DNA from: Palsa-461 sp040414865
Lineage (GTDB): Bacteria; Actinomycetota; Acidimicrobiia; Acidimicrobiales; RAAP-2
NCBI GenBank assembly: GCA_040414865.1
Contig: JBEDUR010000109.1
Span: forward strand, 1 to 5,609
Length of the DNA stretch: 5,609 bases
Direction of reading: 5' to 3'
The number at the start of each line of letters is the position of its first letter. The stretch's first letter is position 1. The translations under genes and the position numbers were made by a program. Below the pieces are notes generated by a model that saw only the letters and a list, made by a program, of their open reading frames with translations, was not told the DNA's origin and made no database searches. Positions 1-5,232 of the stretch are shown here, piece after piece.

Positions 1-2
1 GT

Positions 3-395
3 CTACCGGCGATCCCTCCCGGTTGCGTCCTTTGCCTCTACTGGGTCCGCGATCTCCAAGCCACCGAGCAAGCGTCGTACCTTGCGGGCCACGCCCAATG
101 CGCTGTAGACGGGGTCACCACCAGGGCGCACGGCAAATGATGTCCTCCCGACGCGGCGCATAACGCTGACTTGGGCACGCCATAGCCCAGTCAGTCCCGT
201 GGTCACCAGCAGCCTGTCGGGTCCTCCTGGTTCGCTTCCGAAAAATCTGCCCTTGATCTTCGTGCCGGGAATGACCTCGAAGCGAGAGGGAAGTCCTTCG
301 CGAAGGGCGCGATCGACGTCCTCCGACGTGACGACCCCGGGCACCGAGACGGTTCGGGTGAATATGCGCTCGAGCCATCGGCCGGCGTGAGTCGA
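3..395 (-). other. Unassigned C-terminal domain of the permease (residues 263-392)
   Basis: This part of the permease follows the last membrane helix and is soluble and basic. It has a helical linker (THAGRWLERIFTRTV), then an alternating pattern that suggests a small alpha/beta fold. A helix containing EDVDRALREGL comes first, then strands around FEVIPGT, RLLVTT and AQVSVMRR, then SFAVRPGG and a closing helix LGVARKVRRLLGGL. I do not recognise the fold. Its position after helix six places it next to the ATPase on the cytoplasmic face, by the usual topology of ABC-2 permeases. A regulatory or substrate-sensing role is conceivable but not shown. The reading frame and codon use continue smoothly from the membrane part, so I see no sign of a frameshift fusion. 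Confidence 0.6.
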
Positions 396-1181
396 CCGCT
401 CGACGTCCCACTTAAACCAACGAACCGCCACCGCCGTCGACACGGCGGCATAGGCGACCAGTACTCCGAGTGCCTCGCCGCCGGGAAAGTGCCCATATAG
501 CGAAGCATGCAACGCGTCGAAGGCCGCCCCGGAAGGAAGGGCCTTCGAGATCTGGTCGACGATGTTCGAGTGCAGTTCGATGAGTGGGAAGTACAGACCG
601 GAGAAGAACGCAAGTAGGTAGAAGAGTACAGCTCCGAACCCGGAGGCCACCTGAGGCGTACCCGCGCGTGCCGCCACACAGAGGCCGACACCGAACAGCG
701 CTCCGATCGTCAGTATGAGCGAGAGAACGAACCAACCCGCGTTGCTCGGGAGCTGCAAGCTGAAGGCGCCGGCACCAGCGCCGAGGATCACCGCGATGGA
801 TACCGCCGCTAGTACAAGATTCACGACCAGTTGCGCGCCCAGCAAGAATGATGCCGGCACCGGAGTCGTCGAGAACCGACGCAGCACCCCTTGCTCCCGG
901 TAGCCTGCCATCTGTATAGGTAGGCTCAGCAGACCGAGCACGAGCAGCACCAGGACGAGGAGGGTCGGGGCATAGAGGTTGAAGAACGAGACACCCCCGA
1001 ACTTCGCACTAGGGCGGGTGAACACCGGGAAGCTGCCAAAGATAACGAGCAGCACCACCGGGAGCCCGACGCCGAAGATCAGCCCAACTGGGTACCGCAA
1101 CGATAGTTTCAGCTCGGTGAACACCAGGAGGCGAAGTGCCCGCGCTTGTGGCAGACCGGCCTCGGTCGATCCGTACGTCAA
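3..1181 (-). CDS. ABC-2 type transporter permease with C-terminal soluble extension
   Basis: This is the membrane subunit of an ABC-2 (DrrB-like) exporter in the cytoplasmic membrane. It is 392 aa. Hydrophobic stretches at about residues 31-52, 71-92, 112-137, 147-170, 177-202 and 236-255 give six membrane segments. The cytoplasmic motif YREQGVLRRFSTTPVP (94-109) is typical of the family, where the segment before the third helix couples to the ATPase. Family members normally end soon after the sixth helix, here near RWFKWD (254-259). This one continues for about 130 more residues. The start is TTG at 1181-1179, inside a 4-base TTGA overlap with the ATPase stop, and a strong GGAGGAGG lies upstream. 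No other start fits, since the next Met is residue 91. The substrate is unknown; drugs, lipids and polyketides are all possible for this family. The TAG stop lies at the window edge, so the gene is complete. Confidence 0.93.
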   Translation of the reverse strand: MTYGSTEAGLPQARALRLLVFTELKLSLRYPVGLIFGVGLPVVLLVIFGSFPVFTRPSAKFGGVSFFNLYAPTLLVLVLLVLGLLSLPIQMAGYREQGVLRRFSTTPVPASFLLGAQLVVNLVLAAVSIAVILGAGAGAFSLQLPSNAGWFVLSLILTIGALFGVGLCVAARAGTPQVASGFGAVLFYLLAFFSGLYFPLIELHSNIVDQISKALPSGAAFDALHASLYGHFPGGEALGVLVAYAAVSTAVAVRWFKWDVERSTHAGRWLERIFTRTVSVPGVVTSEDVDRALREGLPSRFEVIPGTKIKGRFFGSEPGGPDRLLVTTGLTGLWRAQVSVMRRVGRTSFAVRPGGDPVYSALGVARKVRRLLGGLEIADPVEAKDATGRDRR

Positions 1182-2134
1182 AGCCGATCCCCTCCTCCGG
1201 CAGCGTCCGTCGACTCGGTGAGAGCAATAAACGCGTCCTCCAGTGAGGACGACTCGGTTCGGACATCCTCAGCCACGAGCCCAGCACGATCGAACGCGAG
1301 GACCACAGCGGTCACAAGGTTCCCTGTGCCGAGAACTACCAGGTCGGAGCCGTGATGCTCGACCGTGCTCACCTCGGGAAGGGCTCGGAGGACCTCAACG
1401 GGCATTTCGTCCGACGCCCGCAGACGTATTCGCTTCTCCGTCGCTGCTTCCTTCCCCAACGTCGTTGGTGGACCAAGCGCGATGACCTTGCCATGGTCGA
1501 CGAGCACGACTCGGTCGCAGAGCCGCTCGGCCTCCTCCATGGAGTGGGTCACGAGCACGATTGTGACGCCACGGCCGCGTACGGATTCGATCAGACCCCA
1601 GGTCTCCCGGCGAGCTTCAGGGTCGAGCCCAGTGGTCAGCTCGTCCAAGATCGCGATCTGGGGCTGGCCGATCAACGCGAGCACGATCGACAGCCGCTGC
1701 TTCTGTCCTCCGGACAATTCCCGATAGTAGGAGCCCTGCTTCTCCTCGAGGCCAAGCGTGTTCAGTAGCTGACCGGGATCGGCAGGTTGACGGTAGAACG
1801 ACGCATAGAGCTCGACCGCCTCACCGACGCGGAACTTGGGTGGCAGCGCGCTCTCTTGGAGCTGTACGCCGACTCGCTGGTGCAGTTCGCGTTGGTCCTC
1901 CTGTGGATCGAGACCAAGGACATTCAACGTCCCCCGGTCAGGAATGCGCAGTCCCGCAATGCACTCGACGGTCGTAGTCTTCCCGGCACCATTTCGCCCG
2001 AGAATCCCGAAGATCTCGCCCTGATACACGGCGAAGCTCACGTCGTCCACCGCGATCGTGGAACCGTACGCCTTGTGGAGATGATCCACGGTGATTGCCG
2101 GCGACGGATTTGTCTCGAGCCCGACTGTGCTCAT
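1178..2134 (-). CDS. ABC transporter ATP-binding protein (DrrA-like)
   Basis: This is the ATPase subunit that drives the permease encoded immediately downstream. It is 318 aa, normal for DrrA-like exporters. Visible motifs in order are Walker A GRNGAGKT (46-53), the Q-loop region VGVQLQES (88-95), signature LSGGQKQR (140-147), Walker B IAILDE (160-165), D-loop GLDP (169-172) and the H-loop histidine in VTHSMEEAE (His197). The C-terminal SLEDAFIALT (297-306) is the short conserved end seen in this subfamily. One oddity is DELTTGLDP where the family nearly always has DEPTTGLDP. The catalytic Glu165 is intact, so activity is expected. The ATG at 2134 has no good Shine-Dalgarno. A GTG at residue 16 is the alternative, but the residues before it keep a normal N-terminus, so I prefer the ATG. 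The stop overlaps the permease start by four bases. Confidence 0.95.
   Translation of the reverse strand: MSTVGLETNPSPAITVDHLHKAYGSTIAVDDVSFAVYQGEIFGILGRNGAGKTTTVECIAGLRIPDRGTLNVLGLDPQEDQRELHQRVGVQLQESALPPKFRVGEAVELYASFYRQPADPGQLLNTLGLEEKQGSYYRELSGGQKQRLSIVLALIGQPQIAILDELTTGLDPEARRETWGLIESVRGRGVTIVLVTHSMEEAERLCDRVVLVDHGKVIALGPPTTLGKEAATEKRIRLRASDEMPVEVLRALPEVSTVEHHGSDLVVLGTGNLVTAVVLAFDRAGLVAEDVRTESSSLEDAFIALTESTDAAGGGDRL
1191..1198 (-). promoter_or_regulatory. Ribosome binding site of the permease
   Basis: The minus strand reads GGAGGAGG, then nine bases (GGATCGGCT) before the TTG start at 1181. It lies inside the last codons of the ATPase gene. It supports the rare TTG start and translational coupling of the two subunits. 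Confidence 0.8.
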
Positions 2135-2388
2135 CGACGCGCTGTAGTCGATCTTGAGGCGCGCCGTGTTCTCAAGTTGGGTCTTCCTGGATGTTCAGGT
2201 GAGCCGGTTGACTGCCAATTCGATCTCCGCCGCACTGTCAGATTCAAACCTTCAACCGGCGATGCCGTTGCATTGAGATTCCGCTTGGAGTGGCGTCAGT
2301 GCGAAGTCGCCGACTCGGCAAGCCCTACAGCCCCTACGTTTCGAGCTAACGAAGGTCGGAGCCGGGCGCCGGGTCGTTTCAGCCTTCC
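2135..2388. other. Leader region of the ABC operon, no gene seen
   Basis: This holds no convincing coding region on either strand, no tRNA and no riboswitch I can recognise. It must contain the transcription start of the ABC operon unless transcription reads through from the ligase remnant. I could not pick a -35/-10 pair with confidence. Small self-complementary stretches occur at 2305-2319 (agtcg-c-cgact overlapping gccga-c-tcggc). A short direct repeat (gccctac, gcccctac) lies at about 2322-2338. Confidence 0.5.
2153..2176. repeat. Inverted repeat upstream of the ABC operon
   Basis: Plus-strand cttgag (2153-2158) and ctcaag (2171-2176) are a perfect 6-bp inverted repeat separated by 12 bases. 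It sits about 20-40 bases before the ATPase start. Small exporters are often controlled by a local repressor bound to such a dyad, but the arms are short and chance is possible. Confidence 0.3.
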
Positions 2389-2527
2389 TTCCGGCCGGAA
2401 ACCGGCAAAATGCCGGATTTTCGGGCCTTCGCGCCCTCCGCGGTCGCCCTGACGGCTGACAGTCCAAAAAATCGGGCTCTTTTGCGGGTAGAGATAGCCA
2501 CGCGACAGAGTCGCGCCGCCTTTGGCG
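2389..2527. repeat. Cluster of tight hairpins, possible dispersed repeat or structured RNA
   Basis: Five self-complementary units occur within 139 bases. They are ttccggccggaa (2389-2400), ccggca-aaa-tgccgg (2402-2416), gggc-cttcgc-gccc (2423-2436), cgcgac-aga-gtcgcg (2501-2515) and cgcc-ttt-ggcg (2517-2527). Three have loops of exactly three bases. Short A or T runs (aaaaaa near 2465, tttt near 2418 and 2480) separate them, unlike the flanking GC block. The second hairpin followed by ATTTT could act as a weak terminator on the plus strand. I cannot match the cluster to a named RNA family. It could be a REP-like dispersed repeat or the folded end of a mobile element. Confidence 0.5.
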
Positions 2528-2650
2528 TCGCCTACCTGGCACCCCCCACCCAACCAGCCGCCACCCCGGCCAGCCGCGGCCGGAAGCGAACCGAGCCGAG
2601 CCAGGCGCGCCAGCCGAGCGAGCGCGCCGAGCCAGCCAGCGCACCGACCT

Positions 2651-2686
2651 GCCCGGCAGTCCCGGCCAGCCCGGCAGTCCCGACCG
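2651..2686. repeat. Two-copy 18-bp tandem repeat
   Basis: The unit at 2651-2668 begins gcccggcagtcccg and recurs at 2669-2686, matching at 16 of 18 positions. Two copies only. It shows local duplication inside the GC-rich block. Confidence 0.7.
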
Positions 2687-2732
2687 GGAGGCAGCCGACC
2701 GACAGGGCTGGCAGGCTGGTCGGCAGGCTGAC

Positions 2733-2802
2733 GCAGGCTGGCTTGCCCGGTCGGCCGTCGCCGTCCTCGGTCGACCCCCCCCGACCGGGCAGCCAGCCCT
2801 GC
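2733..2802. repeat. Long imperfect inverted repeat
   Basis: The arms 2733-2754 and 2781-2802 are 22 bases each and complementary along nearly their whole length, with one unpaired base in each arm. The inner 10 bp (gcccggtcgg at 2745-2754, ccgaccgggc at 2781-2790) pair perfectly. The 26-base spacer contains the palindrome ggtcgacc (2769-2776). The structure would form a very stable stem-loop in RNA or single-stranded DNA. It has no T-tract, so it is not a classical terminator. A smaller hairpin, gccgacc (2694-2700) with ggtcggc (2718-2724), lies beside it. Confidence 0.7.
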
Positions 2803-2866
2803 TGGGGGCCTCGGCCGACCGGCCCGCCAACCGGGCCACGCGCGCCGAGCCGCCAACCAGCTGACC

Positions 2867-3034
2867 ACGGAAACCGAGCACCCGTTCCCCGTCCAGCTTG
2901 CGTTCGAACATCGAACGTGGGTCTGAGAACCGGGCCTCCGTGAGTGTGGCGAGCATCGGTGGGACCCACTCCGGATGAGGTGCCGGCCGCAGCTGCCCCT
3001 GTGCGGCCTCATTGAGAGCCGCGAAATAGTCCAT
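2867..3034 (-). pseudogene. ATP-dependent DNA ligase, N-terminal fragment
   Basis: This is the start of a LigC/LigD-type ATP-dependent DNA ligase, which seals nicks using an enzyme-AMP intermediate. The first 56 residues from ATG 3034 are ordinary for the family: a lead-in, then WVPPMLATLTEARFSDP and the adenylation motif FERKLDGER, whose lysine (residue 46) would carry AMP. Homology stops after VLGFR at 2867. There the frame runs into the GC-rich block and continues without a stop to 2252 as low-complexity sequence. Motifs III, IIIa, IV and V and the OB-fold domain are absent, so the product cannot be an active ligase. The rest of the gene is not in the window. I chose ATG 3034 because GAGG lies seven bases upstream. 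A longer ORF from ATG 3094 would overlap the transketolase stop and adds 20 unconserved residues. It lies 52 bp downstream of transketolase and was probably co-transcribed with it. Confidence 0.75.
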
Positions 3035-3048
3035 CAGCCCCCCTCGGC
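3035..3048 (-). promoter_or_regulatory. Ribosome binding site of the ligase remnant
   Basis: The minus strand reads GAGGGGGGCTG directly before ATG 3034, placing GAGG seven bases from the start. It decides this start over ATG 3094 and shows that the ligase was once translated from its own signal. Confidence 0.6.
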
Positions 3049-3086
3049 TTCGAGTTCTCGGCGCGGCGGGACTGTGTGCCGATTGG

Positions 3087-4967
3087 TCATGCATCCCTCA
3101 CGAGTTTTCGCGCCACGTCGGCGATGTGGTGGGCATCGATACCTGCCCACGCCATCAGTTCCTCGCCCGACCCAGATCCTGGCATGTCGCGCACGGCTAG
3201 GTGGACGAAATGCACGACATGGGATGTAGAGGCGAGGCATTCCGCGACGGCTTCTCCGAGTCCACCCTCGGCTCGGTGGTCTTCAGAGACGATCAGGCGA
3301 CCCTCCGTGGCCGTGGCGGAAGCGAGGACGGTCGCGTGGTCAATGGGTTTGACGGAGTAACAGTCGATAACGCGGGCGTGGATGCCGTTCTCGAGCAGGC
3401 GGTCTGCCGCTCGGAGACAGGCGTGCAGCGTGACGCCGGCGCCCACCAAGGTGACCTGGTCGTCTCCGGTCGAGCGCAGGAGCTTCGAGCCGCCGACGGG
3501 GAACGTCTCGTCGGCCTGATAGAGCACTGGGTAGGCGCCGCGGGTGGTCCGCAAGTAGGAGATGCCCGGGGTATCGGCCATCGCCTCCACCAGCGCCACC
3601 GTGCTGGTGGCGTCACTCGGATACAGCACGGTCGAGCCGTGGATGGTGCGCATCATGGCCAGGTCCTCCAAAGCCATCTGTGACGGCCCGTCGGGGCCGA
3701 TCTCCACGCCCGCGTGCGAACCGGCGAGGCGGAGGTCAACCCGGGAGATGGCACCCATGCGGATGAAGTCGTACGCCCTCGTCAAGAAGGCGGCGAACGT
3801 CGAGGCGAAGGCGATGTAGCCCCGGGTGCTCAATCCGGTGGCAGCGGCCACCATCTGCTGCTCGGCGATGTAGATCTCGAAGAAGCGGTCCGGGTACGCG
3901 TGGGCGAACTCGTCGGTGTGGGTCGAGTTGCCCACCTCGCCGTCGAGCACAACCACTCGCCCGTTGCGAGCGCCGAGGGCGGCAAGGGCGTCCCCGAAGG
4001 CCTTCCGGGTGGCTACCGCATCGCCGACGACGTAACGGGGCAGCTCGGCATCGGGGTCGGGTGCCTGGGTGGCCGCCTCCTCCTCGGTCGCTGTGGGCCG
4101 TGGTCCGCGGAGGATCAGGTGGCGCTCGCCGCCCAGCTCGGCGATGGCCCGTGCGGCCATGTCGGGTGGAAGGGGTTTGCCGTGCCACGAGGGGCTGTCC
4201 TCTACTTCGGAGAAGCCGCGACCTTTCACGGTCCTGGCAAAGATTGCGGTCGGCCGTTCGTGCCCGCCGGTGGCTGTGGCCATTGCAGCGTCGATGGCGG
4301 TGAGATCGTGGCCGTCGATCACCAACGTCTGGGCGCCAAATGCTTCGGCTCTTCGCGCATAGGCGTCGAGGTCCCAACCCAGCTCAGTCGGCCCTCGCTG
4401 GCCCAAGCGGTTCACGTCGACCAACGTGACAAGGTTGGACAATCCGTAGAAGGCGGCCTTATCGAAGGCTTCCCAGATCGAACCTTCGGCCAGTTCACTG
4501 TCGCCACACAACACCCACACCCGGTACGGCAGACGGTCGAGGTATTTGCCGGCCAGAGCGATTCCTACCCCGTCGGGTAGCCCCTGACCCAGCGACCCAG
4601 TGGCTACATCCACCCACGGCAGGACCGGCGTGGGATGACCCTCGAGCCGTTGGCCGAAACGACGGTAGCCGGTCATGAGCTCTTCGTCGGAAATCACCCC
4701 GACCGCTTTGAAGAGCGAATACAGCAAGGGGGACGCGTGACCCTTGGAAAAGACGAGGTGGTCGTTGCCCGCCTCGGCCGGGTCGTCCCAGTCGTAATGG
4801 AGGTGCCTTGAAATGAGCACCGCCACCAAGTCTGCCGCTGACATGCTCGACGTAGGATGACCTGACCCGGCACTGGAGGACGATCGGACGGAGTCGACAC
4901 GCAGCTGGGCGGCCAGCTCGGCGATGGTGTCGAAGTCGATCTCTGCGGTGGCTGAACTGATTGTCAT
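3087..4967 (-). CDS. Transketolase, short animal-like type
   Basis: Thiamine-diphosphate enzyme that moves two-carbon units between sugar phosphates in the non-oxidative pentose phosphate pathway, in the cytoplasm. The 626-aa length matches animal transketolases (about 620 aa) rather than the roughly 660-690 aa E. coli/yeast type. Numbered from ATG 4967, visible features are GSGHP with substrate-site His37, FSKGHASPLLY (73-83), and the diphosphate/Mg loop starting GDSELAEGS (155-163) and ending at Asn186 in VDVNRLGQ. Then come SWHGK with His262, the cofactor-activating glutamate in IAEQQM (Glu369), the aromatic STFAAF (389-394), and the C-terminal domain with VGAG and IDCYSVKPID. All three domains (PP, Pyr, C-terminal) are present. 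A GTG six bases further upstream overlaps the Shine-Dalgarno, so ATG 4967 is preferred. No damage is seen. 1-Deoxyxylulose-5-phosphate synthase is excluded by the transketolase-specific histidines. Confidence 0.96.
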   Translation of the reverse strand: MTISSATAEIDFDTIAELAAQLRVDSVRSSSSAGSGHPTSSMSAADLVAVLISRHLHYDWDDPAEAGNDHLVFSKGHASPLLYSLFKAVGVISDEELMTGYRRFGQRLEGHPTPVLPWVDVATGSLGQGLPDGVGIALAGKYLDRLPYRVWVLCGDSELAEGSIWEAFDKAAFYGLSNLVTLVDVNRLGQRGPTELGWDLDAYARRAEAFGAQTLVIDGHDLTAIDAAMATATGGHERPTAIFARTVKGRGFSEVEDSPSWHGKPLPPDMAARAIAELGGERHLILRGPRPTATEEEAATQAPDPDAELPRYVVGDAVATRKAFGDALAALGARNGRVVVLDGEVGNSTHTDEFAHAYPDRFFEIYIAEQQMVAAATGLSTRGYIAFASTFAAFLTRAYDFIRMGAISRVDLRLAGSHAGVEIGPDGPSQMALEDLAMMRTIHGSTVLYPSDATSTVALVEAMADTPGISYLRTTRGAYPVLYQADETFPVGGSKLLRSTGDDQVTLVGAGVTLHACLRAADRLLENGIHARVIDCYSVKPIDHATVLASATATEGRLIVSEDHRAEGGLGEAVAECLASTSHVVHFVHLAVRDMPGSGSGEELMAWAGIDAHHIADVARKLVRDA

Positions 4968-4972
4968 GGGCA

Positions 4973-4979
4973 CCTCCCT
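4973..4979 (-). promoter_or_regulatory. Ribosome binding site of transketolase
   Basis: The minus strand reads AGGGAGG, then TGCCC, then ATG at 4967, a five-base spacing. This rules out the in-frame GTG at 4973, which would lie inside the binding site. Confidence 0.85.
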
Positions 4980-5232
4980 GGGCTGACGATCGCCGCGCCT
5001 CCATGGGCACGCTCTTCAGTGTTCGCTCATAGCCTCGAACACTCCGCTCTCGAGATCAATGGTGTCGCGTGCTGTCGTGCATTTGAAACCCTTTGCTCAG
5101 GCGAACCTAGGCGTAGGGCGCGGGTGGGCCACGTGCTCAGCGTCGTGGCGCGCCGTGCCACCTCAACAAGGATCCCCGTGTCGAGGTGGAAGCGAACATC
5201 GCGGGAGTGACCCCTATCAAGCCACTGCGCGG
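4974..5232. other. Intergenic region before transketolase
   Basis: The gap between the ceramidase-like gene and transketolase has no coding region I trust. It holds the transketolase Shine-Dalgarno, the dyad at 5018-5043, and a smaller inverted repeat gtggc-gcgccgt-gccac near 5145-5161. The latter contains the 8-bp palindrome ggcgcgcc and could belong to transcript termination of the upstream gene, but it lacks a T-run. Its size suggests transketolase has its own promoter. I could not identify -35/-10 boxes reliably. Confidence 0.5.
5018..5043. repeat. Perfect dyad upstream of transketolase, candidate operator
   Basis: Arms agtgttcg (5018-5025) and cgaacact (5036-5043) are perfect 8-bp inverted repeats around a 10-base spacer (ctcatagcct). 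The dyad ends 50 bases before the transketolase start, where a repressor site or 5' leader hairpin would be expected. It is not an actinobacterial LexA box, which has the half-sites in the opposite order with four bases between. There is no T-tract, so it is not a terminator. Confidence 0.45.

Larger units (their letters stand above)
2560..2866. repeat. GC-rich low-complexity block with short direct and inverted repeats
   Basis: This stretch is dominated by shuffled words such as ccgaccgg, gcaggctg, gccagc and cccggcagtcc. Counted directly, 2641-2700 is 80% GC. The octamer ccgaccgg starts at 2680, 2781 and 2815, with its reverse complement at 2747. The word gcaggctg starts at 2711, 2723 and 2733. 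Several frames on both strands stay open only because stop codons are rare at this composition. Their translations are Pro/Arg/Ala/Gly/Ser-rich with no domain. I treat it as noncoding. It abuts the point where ligase homology stops. Confidence 0.65.

Noticed and set aside
2238..2250. tRNA T-arm-like sequence (minus strand GGTTTGAATC)
   Set aside because: No paired stem around it, and no acceptor stem, anticodon arm or D-arm at the right distances.
2402..2421. Rho-independent terminator on the plus strand
   Set aside because: The stem is good but the T-run is only four bases and no plus-strand gene precedes it. It is kept only as part of the hairpin cluster.
1787..2452. Plus-strand open frame of 221 codons opposite the ATPase start and its leader
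   Set aside because: Most of it is antisense to the ATPase motifs, with no recognisable domain or ribosome binding site.
2252..2866. Continuation of the ligase frame as a long real protein tail
   Set aside because: It is low-complexity Gly/Arg/Ala/Pro/Ser sequence read through a repeat block. Other frames on both strands are equally open, and ligase motifs are absent.
2560..2866. CRISPR array
   Set aside because: Repeats are short, degenerate and irregularly spaced. There are no unique spacers of constant length and no cas genes.
2410..2943. Plus-strand open frame through the GC-rich block
   Set aside because: Composition-driven, Pro/Arg/Ser-rich, no domain, no Shine-Dalgarno, and it runs into the antisense of the ligase remnant.
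3714..4580. Long plus-strand open frame antisense to transketolase
   Set aside because: The opposite strand is an unambiguous full transketolase. This is a shadow produced by high-GC codon use.
5018..5043. LexA/SOS box upstream of transketolase
   Set aside because: The half-sites are in the reverse order and the spacing is 10, not four, bases.
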